Shown here piece after piece: positions 52,643 through 60,732 of a stretch of 64,000 nucleotides of DNA. The notes below the pieces were generated by a model. That model saw nothing but the letters and a program-made list of their open reading frames with translations, did no database searches and was not told where the DNA came from. Each line of letters starts with the position of its first letter. Positions within the stretch are counted from its first letter, which is position 1. This DNA comes from Streptomyces sp. NRRL F-2580. GTDB lineage: Bacteria > Actinomycetota > Actinomycetes > Streptomycetales > Streptomycetaceae. The stretch is from positions 62,001-126,000 of the forward strand of contig NZ_JOIR01000012.1 of assembly GCF_000720115.1 (NCBI RefSeq). Direction: 5' to 3'. The translations under genes and the position numbers were made by a program.

Positions 52643-53799
52643 GCCCGTACGGCCGTTCGCGCGCGGTGGATCTCGATCACCTGGGCCTCGGTGACGCTGG
52701 ACTTCGTCAGCACGGACGCCGCCTTGACGTCGAGCAGCACCGCGCCGAGGACCTCGTCGTCGTACGCGAGCCCGTGGGCGTCCAGGACGTGGGCGATGAT
52801 GCCCTTGCCCGAGTGCTTGCCCATGACGATCCGCCGGGTGTGACCCACCAGTTCGGGCCGCAGCGGCTCGTAGGCGGTGGAGTCCTTCATCACCGAGGAC
52901 ACGTGCAGGCCGGACTCGTGCGAGAAGGCGTTGCCGCCGACGATCGGCTTCATGGGGCTGACCTCGATGCCTGACAGGTCGGCGATCAGGTTCGACATGG
53001 GCTTGAGCCGGGACAGGTCCACATTGGTCTCGAACCCGTACAGCTGGGTCAGGGCCACGGTCACCTCCTCCAGGGAGGCGTTGCCCGCCCGCTCGCCCAG
53101 GCCGTTGACCGTGCACTGGACCTCGTCCGCCCCGCCGAGGATGCCCGCGACCGTGTTGGCCGTGGCGAGGCCGAAGTCGTTGTGGCAGTGGAGCGAGAGC
53201 GTCACGCCGATCTGCGAGCGCAGCCGCGAGATGAGCGTGCGGAAGGCGTCGGGGGTGGTGGAGCCGACGGTGTCCGCGACGCCGACCAGGTCCGCGCCGC
53301 TCTCCTGGGCGAGGACGAGGACCTCCTCCAGGTAGTCGTAGGAGGTCCTGGTGGCGTCCTCGGAGCCGCAGCCGACGTACATGCCGAGGCCCTTGGCGTA
53401 CTTGATGCCGTCGGCCATCTCGGCCTTCAGGCGCTCGCGCACCGCGCTGTCCGTGCCGCCGAACTTGACCCGCATGTGCACGTCGGAGGTGGGCACGAAG
53501 GTATAGATGGCGTTCGCCCCGCAGGCCTTGGCCAGGTCGATCTCGGTCCGGTTGGGCCGGCAGAACGCCACCACCCGGGCGCGCAGGCCCAGGGCGGAGA
53601 TGCCGCGCACGGCGTCCTGGTCGGCCTGCGAGGAGGCCGGGAAGCCGGCGTCGATGACGTCGACGCCCATCTCGTCGAGAAGGCGGGCGATCTTCACCTT
53701 CTCCTCGACCTGGAAGGCCACTCCGCAAGTCTGCTCGCCGTCGCGGAGCGTGGTGTCACAGACGAGGATCTTCCTCGCCGCGGATGCGGTCCCGGTCAT
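52639..53799 (-). CDS. LeuA/homocitrate-synthase-like enzyme
   Basis: 386 aa from MTGTASAARKILVCDTTLRDGEQ, 4 nt overlap with the upstream gene fixing the start. TIM barrel: TTLRDGEQTCG near 17, VIDAGFPASS near 50, LHCHNDFGLATANT (metal His-x-His) near 200, NGLGERAGNASLEEV near 228. The C-terminal LeuA regulatory domain is missing, so leucine feedback is not expected. It should add acetyl-CoA to a 2-oxo acid, here the dihydroaromatic aminopyruvate analogue, to begin the one-carbon extension (as HphA does for homophenylalanine). Confidence 0.9.
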   Translation of the reverse strand: MTGTASAARKILVCDTTLRDGEQTCGVAFQVEEKVKIARLLDEMGVDVIDAGFPASSQADQDAVRGISALGLRARVVAFCRPNRTEIDLAKACGANAIYTFVPTSDVHMRVKFGGTDSAVRERLKAEMADGIKYAKGLGMYVGCGSEDATRTSYDYLEEVLVLAQESGADLVGVADTVGSTTPDAFRTLISRLRSQIGVTLSLHCHNDFGLATANTVAGILGGADEVQCTVNGLGERAGNASLEEVTVALTQLYGFETNVDLSRLKPMSNLIADLSGIEVSPMKPIVGGNAFSHESGLHVSSVMKDSTAYEPLRPELVGHTRRIVMGKHSGKGIIAHVLDAHGLAYDDEVLGAVLLDVKAASVLTKSSVTEAQVIEIHRARTAVRA

Positions 53800-54383
53800 G
53801 CGCCCTCTCCCAACAGGTACTCGCGGCACTTGGTGCCGATGACTTCACCGGAGAACCGGGGCCGGCGTCCGTAGACGACCCAGGTGGTGGTCACCGCGCC
53901 GATGTAGCGGTCCAGGCGCAGCGTCCCGTTCGACTTCTCCAGGTACTCCAGGTGGGTGAGCCCCGAGTCGTAGGCCCCCGCCAGCAGTTGGGCGCCCACC
54001 ACGGGCTTGGACGCCACCGGGACGACCTCCTCCCACTGCGACACGTCGACGTAGCCGGCGGTCGCCGGGACCAGCCCGAGGGACCTGGGCCGCTCCACGT
54101 CGGCCCGGCTGAGCAGCACCAGTTCCTTGGTGGGGTACACGAAGGTGTCCACCACGTGGACCTCGCTGAAGTACCGCTCGGTGAGCAGGTGCACCTCGGG
54201 GTGCGCGCTGCACTGCACGAGGTAGTCGGACTCGCCGCGGCGCACCCGCTCCAGGCCCTCGTGCAGGTCGATGGTGAGGTCGATCTTGGCGTCGTCCTCG
54301 ATGCCCTGGAACCCGAAGTAGTGCCGCAGGGCGTTCTCGTGGCAGCTTCCCTCGGGGCCGAGGGTGGTGAACGTCAGGGTCAT
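53796..54383 (-). CDS. BacA-like prephenate dehydratase relative (probable non-aromatising decarboxylase)
   Basis: 195 aa. TFTTLGPEGSCHENALRHYFG is the opening of the prephenate dehydratase family; DLHEGLERVRRGESDYLVQCS follows near 38. The two periplasmic-binding-like lobes are present, but the regulatory ACT domain is not. The usual catalytic T-R-F motif is not seen. BacA-type proteins (bacilysin, aeruginosin, salinosporamide) share this size and decarboxylate prephenate while keeping a dihydro ring. Here the substrate would be 4-amino-4-deoxyprephenate, which explains the cyclohexadienyl ring of amiclenomycin. Confidence 0.82.
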   Translation of the reverse strand: MTLTFTTLGPEGSCHENALRHYFGFQGIEDDAKIDLTIDLHEGLERVRRGESDYLVQCSAHPEVHLLTERYFSEVHVVDTFVYPTKELVLLSRADVERPRSLGLVPATAGYVDVSQWEEVVPVASKPVVGAQLLAGAYDSGLTHLEYLEKSNGTLRLDRYIGAVTTTWVVYGRRPRFSGEVIGTKCREYLLGEGA

Positions 54384-54703
54384 CGCGGTGCCTCCACAGT
54401 CGTCGCGGCCGCCGGAGCGTCGATGATCTCGTCCTCCAGGCGGCACGCCTCGTCGATGAGCAGGGTCGCCAGGGACCGCATGAACTCGGGGGAGAGGTCC
54501 AGCCGTTCTCCCCGGGCCGCGTAGGCCTCGCGCACGGCGGTGACCCGTTGCGGCTGCATCATCGGGATGCCGTTGGCCCGCTTGACCTCGGCCACTTCGC
54601 AGCAGATCGCCAGGCGCGCCGCCACGAGCTCCGCCAGCTGTTGGTCCAGTACCTCCAGCCGTTCCCGGAAGGGCCGCAGGACGTCTTCGGGGGTCGCGTT
54701 CAT
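54380..54703 (-). CDS. Chorismate mutase, AroQ type
   Basis: 107 aa all-helical domain: VLRPFRERLEVLDQQLAELVAARLAI with Arg and the D-x-x-L pattern, CEVAEVKRANGIPMMQPQRV with Lys, and LIDEACRLEDEII. It matches PapB-type mutases that act on 4-amino-4-deoxychorismate in p-aminophenylalanine pathways. ATG 54703 overlaps the upstream TGA by 4 nt; an ATG five codons earlier lacks support. Next step after aminodeoxychorismate synthase. Confidence 0.88.
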   Translation of the reverse strand: MNATPEDVLRPFRERLEVLDQQLAELVAARLAICCEVAEVKRANGIPMMQPQRVTAVREAYAARGERLDLSPEFMRSLATLLIDEACRLEDEIIDAPAAATTVEAPR

Positions 54704-55638
54704 CGCGAGGCCTCCCATGCGAGGGCGCGGGCCGCGCCGTGCAGGGAAGGGAGTCCGTATCCGCCCTCCTGGACGAAGACGGTGGGCAGCCGCTGCTCGG
54801 CCAGCAGCGCGGCGACGGGCCCGAACACCTCCGGCGGGAGCGTCCAGGAGCCGTGCGGGTCGCCCGCGAGCACGTCGTAGCCGACCGAGACCACCAGGGC
54901 CTCGGCGTCCTTGCGGAGCAGGTGCGACAGGGCGTCCTTCACGAGCGCCAGGAACCCCTCGGTGCCGGGGTCGGACTCCACGCCGAAGAGCCCCGGTCCC
55001 GGCTCGAAGGCGTACGGGAAGTCCTTGGCGTGGCTGGAGTGCACCGACGCGAACGGCAGCGTGGGGTCGCCCTGGACGCAGGCGAGCGTGCCGTTGCCCA
55101 GGTGGTAGTCGATGTCGAGGATCCCGACGCGGGCCACGCCCTCCTCGCGCAGGGTCCGGGCGGCGACGACGGCGTTGTTGAGGAAGCAGTAGCCGCCGTA
55201 CCAGCCGGGGCCCGCGTGGTGGCCCGGGGGCCGCACGAGGGCGTAGCTGTTCTCGCCCCGGCGGGCCGTCAGCTCGGCCGCCCGGACCGCGGCGGCCGCG
55301 GCGCCGAGGGCGGCGGGCCAGACCCCGCGGGTGACCGGGGTCTCCTGCTCCAGGCCGGGGGCCGAGAACGCGCTGTCGAGCACCGAATCCCGGCCCTCGG
55401 GCACCCCGTGGCGCAGGTGTTCCAGCAGTGCCACGTCGTGCACCGCGCCGACCATCCGCTCCGCGCGGGCCGTACCGTCCGCGCCGAGCGGGGCCGCCAC
55501 CGCGCCGCCGTCGAGCAGACCGGCCAGGATCCGGTGGATCCGCTCGGGTATCTCCTTGCTGGCCACCTGGGCGCCGCCCGGCTCGACCGTGAACGGCAGC
55601 GCCTCGGACTCCTCGGGTACCACCACGTGCAGCGTCAT
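54700..55638 (-). CDS. HDAC/acetylpolyamine amidohydrolase-family deacetylase
   Basis: 312 aa zinc amidohydrolase. RPPGHHAGPGWYGGYCFLNN near 140 (His pair of the charge relay), VGILDIDYHLGNGT near 173 (Asp and His zinc ligands), SVGYDVLAGDPHGSW near 255 (second Asp ligand) and QEGGYGLPS near 297 (Tyr). All catalytic positions are kept. Next to a GNAT acetyltransferase in the same operon, it most likely removes an N-acetyl group from a protected amine intermediate or from the final peptide. Confidence 0.85.
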   Translation of the reverse strand: MTLHVVVPEESEALPFTVEPGGAQVASKEIPERIHRILAGLLDGGAVAAPLGADGTARAERMVGAVHDVALLEHLRHGVPEGRDSVLDSAFSAPGLEQETPVTRGVWPAALGAAAAAVRAAELTARRGENSYALVRPPGHHAGPGWYGGYCFLNNAVVAARTLREEGVARVGILDIDYHLGNGTLACVQGDPTLPFASVHSSHAKDFPYAFEPGPGLFGVESDPGTEGFLALVKDALSHLLRKDAEALVVSVGYDVLAGDPHGSWTLPPEVFGPVAALLAEQRLPTVFVQEGGYGLPSLHGAARALAWEASR

Positions 55639-56111
55639 GACAGATCCTTGATCACGCGGGGGCCGATGACACGGAAACCGGAGCGCTCGTAAAACGCCAG
55701 GGTCCGCGGGTAGGAGGGGAACCGCTCGGCGGGCAGGCACACTTCGACCCGCCGGACGCCGTCCGCGGCGCACCGCGCGTCCAGCGCCTCCAGCAGCAGG
55801 GCCGCGACCCCCTGGGACCGCAGCTCCGGCGCCACCCACAGCTCCTGGACGTGGCGGTACGGGGCGGCGAGCCGCAGCGCGGTCTGGGTGGTGTACCCGA
55901 GTACGCCGACCACGCGCCGCTCCTCGTCCCGCGCGACCAGCACGCCGGAGCCGTCCTTGCCGGCGATGGCCTCGTCCACGGCCGCACCGAGGCCCGGGAT
56001 CGTGTGGGTGGGGTCCCCGCGCAGCTCCCGCAGGAGGGCGGTGACCGCCTCGGCCACCGCCCGCGCCTCCGCGGGCTCGGCCGGACCCGTCTCGAACTCC
56101 ACCGTGCTCAT
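55635..56111 (-). CDS. GNAT N-acetyltransferase
   Basis: 158 aa single GNAT domain: VVGVLGYTTQTALR near 70, VQELWVAPELRSQGVAALLLEALD near 92 (acetyl-CoA loop R-S-Q-G-V-A), and FPSYPRTLAFYERSGFRVIGPRV near 130. Overlaps pabAB and the deacetylase genes by 4 nt each. Acetylation of the ring amino group or alpha-amine of amiclenomycin would block its reaction with PLP in BioA, so this is a candidate self-protection or chemical protection step. Confidence 0.82.
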   Translation of the reverse strand: MSTVEFETGPAEPAEARAVAEAVTALLRELRGDPTHTIPGLGAAVDEAIAGKDGSGVLVARDEERRVVGVLGYTTQTALRLAAPYRHVQELWVAPELRSQGVAALLLEALDARCAADGVRRVEVCLPAERFPSYPRTLAFYERSGFRVIGPRVIKDLS

Positions 56112-58117
56112 CCCTGATACCTCGCAGCCGTTTCCGATGTGACCTCGCGCAGCTCCTCGACGCCGAGGACCCGCAGCAGCGCACGGGCCTTCAGCCGCGT
56201 CTCCTGGAACTCCTCCTCGCCGTCCGAGAGCACGATGAGCGCCCCGCCCACGCCGATGCGCACGCGGTTGCCCTCCCAGACGATGGTGCGGATGACGATG
56301 GACTGGTCCGCCGCCCCGTCGAACCCGAAGTACCCGAGACTGCCGGAGTACACCCCGCGTTCCTCCGGCTCCAGCGCGTCGAGGAGCTCCACGGTCCGCT
56401 TCTTCGGCGCGCCGGTCATCGACCCGCCGGGGAAGAGCGCCTCCACGCAGTCGACCGCGCCGCGGTCGGCGCGCAGCCTGCCCCGCACCGTGGTGACGAG
56501 CTGGTGCACGGTGGCGTACGACTCCGCGGCCATCAGCTTGGGCACGTGCACCGTGCCGGTGTCGCAGACCTGGCCGAGGTCGTTGCGGAGCAGGTCCGCG
56601 ATCATCAGGTTCTCGCTGCGGATCTTGCGGTCCGTCTCCAGAGCCCTGCGGGCCGCCTCGTCGGCCACCGGATCGGCGTGCCGGGGAGCGGTCCCCTTGA
56701 TCGGCTTGGCCTCGACCTCGCCGTTGCCGGCCACCGTGACGAACCGCTCCGGCGAGGAGCTCAGGATCGAGCGCTCGCCCAGCCGGACGTACGCGGCGTA
56801 GGGCGCCGGGTTGGTCGCCCGCAGCCGGAGGTAGGTGTCCAGCGGGTCGGCCTCGCTGGTGCCGCTGATCTGGTACGTGTAGCAGGCCTCGTACGAGTCG
56901 CCGTCGCGCAGCCACTGCTGGACGGTGTCGAAGTGCTCCAGGTAGGTCTCCCGGTCGACGCCGGGTTCCAGTACGGCCGGTGCGGCCTCCCGCCGGGGCC
57001 GGGGCACCAGGGCGCGCCGTGCCAGCGTGCGCACCTCCTCGCACCAGGAGTCGTGCTCCTCGGCGGAGAGCCCCACCGTGATCAGGTAGCGCCGGTCGGT
57101 CTCGTGGTCGTAGGCGGCGTAGCGGTCGACGCGCAGGAGCTCCGCGTCCGGCCGCTCGCCGCTGCCCGCCCGGCCGATACCGACGCTTCCCTTGATCCCG
57201 TAGCCGAGATAGCCGAGGTAGCCGCCGGCGAACGGCACGGGCGAGGCGCCGGCCGGCACGGGGGTGGTCGCGAGACCGGACCGCAGGTGCTCGAAGACGG
57301 TGCCGCGGACGCGCTCCACGCTCTCGTGGGTCTCGCGTTCGACGACGTTCGCCCCGGCGTACGCCCTGATCACCTCCAGGCCGTCGCCGGCGCACGAGCC
57401 GAGGTAGCTGTAGCGGCCCATCCCGTACGCCGTGCGCGAGCTGTCGAGCCAGAAGCCGTACGGGCTGTCGGCGAAGGCGCGCAGGAACAGGTCCTCGGCG
57501 CTCAGGTCGACGTCCAGTTCGCTCCAGCGGAGCGTGGGCGTGATGCCCAGGAAGTTGGCGATGATCTCCTCGCCGTACTCGCTGTCCACCGACTCGGGGT
57601 GGAACTGCACGCCGTGCAGCGGGCGTTCGCGGTGCTGGAGGCCCATCAGCAGGCCGCCTTCGGACCAGGCCGTGGCGACGAGGTCCTCCGGCAGCGGTTC
57701 GGTGACGGTGAGGGAGTGGTAGCGCACCGCGCGGAAGCCCTGCGGGACGCCGGCGAACACACCGGTCCCGGTGTGGGTGATCGCGCTCGTCTGGCCGTGC
57801 ACGACCTCCGGTGCGTGCCGGACCTCGCCACCGAAGGCGAGGGCCAGGCCCTGGTGGCCGAGACAGACGCCGAGGACGGGCACGGTGGCCTGTTCGAGAA
57901 GGGCCCGGCAGAGCCCGAAGTCCTCGTCCCTGGCCGCGGTGCCCGGGCCCGGGGAGATCACGACGTGGGTGAAGCCCTGGCGCAGGAGGTCGTCCGCCGT
58001 CGCCTCGTCGTTGCGCACGACGACGGGAGGTACGCCTGCCACCTTCCATATCAGCTGGAAGAGGTTCCACGTGTAGGAGTCATAGTTGTCTACGAGAAGG
58101 ATCCGCAGGTCTATCAC
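56108..58117 (-). CDS. Aminodeoxychorismate synthase, fused PabA-PabB type
   Basis: 669 aa. The glutaminase half (1-190) starts VIDLRILLVDNYDSYTWN and has GVCLGHQGLAL near 85 (Cys) and GVQFHPESVDSEYG near 175 (His, Glu). The synthase half (200-669) has GDSYEACYTYQISG near 408, AKPIKGTAPRH (the PIKGT Lys of ADC synthases) near 475, LMIADLLRNDLG near 510 and GGSMTGAPKKRT near 575. Converts chorismate and glutamine to 4-amino-4-deoxychorismate. Start chosen at GTG 58117 with AAGGAG upstream; a GTG at 58162 is in frame but has no ribosome site. First gene of the region C run. Confidence 0.92.
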   Translation of the reverse strand: MIDLRILLVDNYDSYTWNLFQLIWKVAGVPPVVVRNDEATADDLLRQGFTHVVISPGPGTAARDEDFGLCRALLEQATVPVLGVCLGHQGLALAFGGEVRHAPEVVHGQTSAITHTGTGVFAGVPQGFRAVRYHSLTVTEPLPEDLVATAWSEGGLLMGLQHRERPLHGVQFHPESVDSEYGEEIIANFLGITPTLRWSELDVDLSAEDLFLRAFADSPYGFWLDSSRTAYGMGRYSYLGSCAGDGLEVIRAYAGANVVERETHESVERVRGTVFEHLRSGLATTPVPAGASPVPFAGGYLGYLGYGIKGSVGIGRAGSGERPDAELLRVDRYAAYDHETDRRYLITVGLSAEEHDSWCEEVRTLARRALVPRPRREAAPAVLEPGVDRETYLEHFDTVQQWLRDGDSYEACYTYQISGTSEADPLDTYLRLRATNPAPYAAYVRLGERSILSSSPERFVTVAGNGEVEAKPIKGTAPRHADPVADEAARRALETDRKIRSENLMIADLLRNDLGQVCDTGTVHVPKLMAAESYATVHQLVTTVRGRLRADRGAVDCVEALFPGGSMTGAPKKRTVELLDALEPEERGVYSGSLGYFGFDGAADQSIVIRTIVWEGNRVRIGVGGALIVLSDGEEEFQETRLKARALLRVLGVEELREVTSETAARYQG

Positions 58118-58522
58118 GATGTGGTCGAGCTCCTTGACGGCCGGAACGGGCCTTTTGGGCACGGTGGACCGGCTGACCGACTTTTCTATCGGTGATGATT
58201 CATGGGTGAATCGATCGCTCTGAATTGAGCGCGCGTCGGCATGTTCAAGAGGAAGGTGCGCATGGCGAAGCCAATGAAAGTGACATGTGAAGCCCCCGTA
58301 ATGTCTGTCACTGTTCGGATCTTCTCGGATGCGCAGAATGGTCGTGCGGTCGATGCGGCGGTCCGAGAAGGCCGTTCCACCGTTCGATGCTAGTCATGCC
58401 GGGCCGAATATGCACCCTCGTGTGACTCAACCCACTACGACCTGCGGTAACGCCCGGGGTTGTGACTCGAGTCAGTTGTCCGGACGTCAGGTGCCGGGGC
58501 CGCAGGGGGGACTGAGGGACCA
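58118..58522. other. Leader region of the region C operon, no certain gene
   Basis: 405 bases, less GC-rich than its surroundings. The minus strand should carry the promoter for pabAB and downstream genes; TTCACC with TAGAAA 16 nt later (minus strand, about 58186-58213) is a weak candidate. TGACTCGAGTCA at 58463-58474 is a perfect 12-bp palindrome that could be an operator. On the plus strand a 50-codon frame at 58241-58393 has a ribosome site at an internal ATG (see next entry). Confidence 0.5.
58241..58393 (+). CDS. Possible 50-aa small protein (doubtful)
   Basis: MFKRKVRMAKPMKVTCEAPV then 30 more residues to TAG 58393. GAGGAAGGTGCGC lies before the internal ATG at 58262, which would give 43 aa. 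Codon third positions are not GC-biased, unlike genes around it, and it resembles nothing I know. It is antisense to the region C leader. Retained only because of the ribosome site. Confidence 0.25.
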   Translation: MFKRKVRMAKPMKVTCEAPVMSVTVRIFSDAQNGRAVDAAVREGRSTVRC

Positions 58523-58828
58523 TCAGCCGACTTGCGCGGCGGCCAGGACGCCCGCCGCGATCCTGGCCAGGTCCTCGTCCCCGGTGACGAACGGGGGCAT
58601 GGAGTAGACCACGTCGCGGTAGGGGCGCAGCCGCACCCCCGCGCGCATCGCCGCACGGGAGGCGGCGAGCCGGCGTCGCTTCTCCGGGCGCCCGAGGGAA
58701 CGCCGGTACCGCAGGGGCAACTGGACGGCGACCTCGTCCGACACCGAGCCGGAGTCGGACAGGAACACGTGCCGGAGCGGCTCCGGGGTGATCTCGACGA
58801 GCCTCGCGGCCAGCCGTACGGCGGGCTC
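58523..58828 (-). pseudogene. bioA: bioA remnant (adenosylmethionine-8-amino-7-oxononanoate aminotransferase)
   Basis: Reading on the minus strand from 58828 gives [20 protein letters not shown] then [20 protein letters not shown], a textbook BioA internal segment (about residues 90-130). After GRPEKRR the frame runs straight into [36 protein letters not shown] and a stop, which is the BioA C-terminus. The first 90 residues and about 250 central residues, including the PLP lysine, are missing. This is a gene with an in-frame internal deletion and lost 5' end, certainly inactive. BioA is the target of amiclenomycin. Confidence 0.85.
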
Positions 58829-59160
58829 GACAGTTCGTCGGAATCGCGCGTTGACAAACGGTCCAAATCCACCACCGACCCGATGTATTCAAGCCACATC
58901 TACTTGTGGCGGCCGGGGTTTGACCGGAAATAAACCATCGTTGCTGGTCAAGCCATCGGTAGGGCGGCGCTTTTCAGCCATCGGGGGCGTGATCGCCCTC
59001 ACGCTAAAGCCGTTTTTGCCGGGACATGCTTGCTGGTACGTTGATCGGAACAACCCCGTTCGTACAGCCGGTTCACGAGAGCGGCTCGACTTGAAAGGGG
59101 GGCTCGGAAATTCACGATCCTGACATGCGTGACCGCGTGAAGGGTCCCCCGGGAGGCGTC
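58829..59160. other. AT-richer gap upstream of the region D genes
   Basis: 332 bases with no gene seen. It holds the junction where bioA homology stops, GCCACA-TCTACT-TGTGGC (58893-58910), and a possible promoter for the MFS gene: TTGATC at 59041-59046 and TACAGC at 59063-59068 (16 nt apart). TTGACA at 58851 has no good partner. The lower GC suggests non-coding or imported sequence. Confidence 0.4.
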
Positions 59161-60387
59161 ATGCCCCACAAGGTGATTCTGGCGCTTCTCGCGATCGGCT
59201 CCTTTGCCGTCGGCACCGACGGATTTGTCATCAGCGGGATTCTTCCGCGAATCGCCGGTGAACTGGACGTGTCCGAACCGGTGGCCGGACAGCTCGTCAC
59301 GGCCTTCGCGCTCAGCTACGCGATCAGCGCACCGGTCCTGATGACCCTGACCGCCGGCCTGTCCCGGCGCGTCATGCTGCGCGGCTCGATGCTGGCCTTC
59401 CTGCTCGCCAACGTACTGGGTGCGCTCGCCCCCACGTACGGGGTGCTGATGACGGCCAGGATCCTGGCCGGGATCAGCGCCGCCCTCTACATGAACACCG
59501 CCGCGGCCACCGCGACGGCGCTCGCGGGGGAGCGGTACCGGGGCCGGGCGGTGTCCCTGATCATCGGCGGGCTCACGGTGGCCACGGCGCTCGGTGTGCC
59601 CGGCGGTACGCTGGTCGGGCAACTCGGCAGCTGGCGGCTCACGTTGGCTCTGGTGGTGGTATTGGCCCTGCCCGTGTTCATCGGGCTGTTCCTGGTGCTG
59701 CCCGCGGTGCCGCAGCCGCCGGTGATCAGCATGCGCGACCGGGTGCGGATCGGCGCGCAGCGCCCGGTCCTGCTGGCCGTGCTGGCCAACCTGTTCGCGG
59801 TGGCCGGCTGCTTCACCGTCTTCACCTACCTGGCGGCCTTCACCCGGGCCACCACGGGCATGGACGACGCCAGCGTGAGCATCGTCCTGCTGGTGTTCGG
59901 TGTCGCGGGCGCGGTCGGCAACGCGGTCGGCGGCCGGCTGAGCGACCGCGTCGGGGCGGAACGCACCTTCACCGCCTCGGTGTCGGGCGTCACGGCGGCC
60001 ATGGTGCTGCTGGCGGTACTGGCGAGCTGGTTCGCCTCCGACTCGACGGTCGTGGTGGCGGTCTTCCTCGCCGTCACGGTCGCCTGGGGAACCGTCTACT
60101 GGGCCGAACCGCCCACCGCCATCCACCGCGTGCTGGACCTGGCCCCCACCGCCCCGAGCGTGGCCATCTCCGTCAACAGCTCCGCCTCGTACCTCGGCGT
60201 GGCCCTGGGCGGCGCGGTCGGCGGGGCGGTGCTCGACCGGCTCTCACCGGCCGCCCTCGCCTGGGCGGGCGCCTGCCTGGAGCTGATCGCTCTGGCGCTG
60301 GTCGTCCTCCCGAGGGTTTCCGCGGGTCGCAAGGGTCGGGCCGTGGCGCCCGCCCGCGTGCTCCCGGAGCCCGTGCACGACGTGTGA
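59161..60387 (+). CDS. MFS transporter, drug-efflux type (region D)
   Basis: 408 aa from MPHKVILALLAIGSFAVGTDGFVISGILPR; GGGAGGCGTC precedes this ATG, so a start 12 codons earlier is rejected. DHA1 motifs: SFAVGTDGFVISG in helix 1 and GGRLSDRVGAERTF in the loop 8-9. Closely paralogous to the transporter at 19380. About 100 nt separates it from the ACP gene on the same strand. Candidate exporter or immunity pump for the region D product. Confidence 0.88.
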   Translation: MPHKVILALLAIGSFAVGTDGFVISGILPRIAGELDVSEPVAGQLVTAFALSYAISAPVLMTLTAGLSRRVMLRGSMLAFLLANVLGALAPTYGVLMTARILAGISAALYMNTAAATATALAGERYRGRAVSLIIGGLTVATALGVPGGTLVGQLGSWRLTLALVVVLALPVFIGLFLVLPAVPQPPVISMRDRVRIGAQRPVLLAVLANLFAVAGCFTVFTYLAAFTRATTGMDDASVSIVLLVFGVAGAVGNAVGGRLSDRVGAERTFTASVSGVTAAMVLLAVLASWFASDSTVVVAVFLAVTVAWGTVYWAEPPTAIHRVLDLAPTAPSVAISVNSSASYLGVALGGAVGGAVLDRLSPAALAWAGACLELIALALVVLPRVSAGRKGRAVAPARVLPEPVHDV

Positions 60388-60489
60388 CCTTGATGACTTC
60401 CGGCCTTCCGGCGCTGACACAGAGGCTCCGGAGCTGGAAAAGTATGAAACACCGACAATTCACCTTATTTTGGGGGAGGTTGGCCACCC

Positions 60490-60732
60490 GTGGCTAACGA
60501 CGACGTTTTCGACCGGCTCACCACCTGCGCCGTGGACGTCTTGCAGGTCAAGCAGGAGTCCGTGACCCCGGACGCGAGCCTGACCGAGGACCTGGGCGCC
60601 AGCAGCCTCATCCAGGTGGAGCTGGTCATGGCCATCGAGGAGGAGTTCGGCATCTCGGTGCCGGACGAGGCGGTGGAGGACATCCACACCGTCGACGACC
60701 TGCACCGGCTCATCCTCTCGCTGGTCGCGTGA
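60490..60732 (+). CDS. Acyl carrier protein
   Basis: 80 aa from GTG 60490 with GGGGGAGG twelve nt upstream. The pantetheine Ser lies in EDLGASSLIQVELVMAIEEEFG (standard DLGADSLD), followed by ISVPDEAVEDIHTVDDLHRLI. Free-standing type II ACP. Its stop overlaps the ketosynthase start (TGATG), so both are made together. Probably carries the acyl group used by the ketosynthase and by the BioF-like enzyme. Confidence 0.9.
   Translation: MANDDVFDRLTTCAVDVLQVKQESVTPDASLTEDLGASSLIQVELVMAIEEEFGISVPDEAVEDIHTVDDLHRLILSLVA

Noticed and set aside
58186..58380. 64-codon minus-strand frame before pabAB, considered as a leader peptide
   Set aside because: No ribosome site, no run of regulatory codons, and no terminator/antiterminator pair could be seen after it.
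58435..58899. Other minus-strand frames over the bioA remnant
   Set aside because: Only the frame ending at 58523 gives BioA motifs; the overlapping frames are shifted readings of the same DNA.
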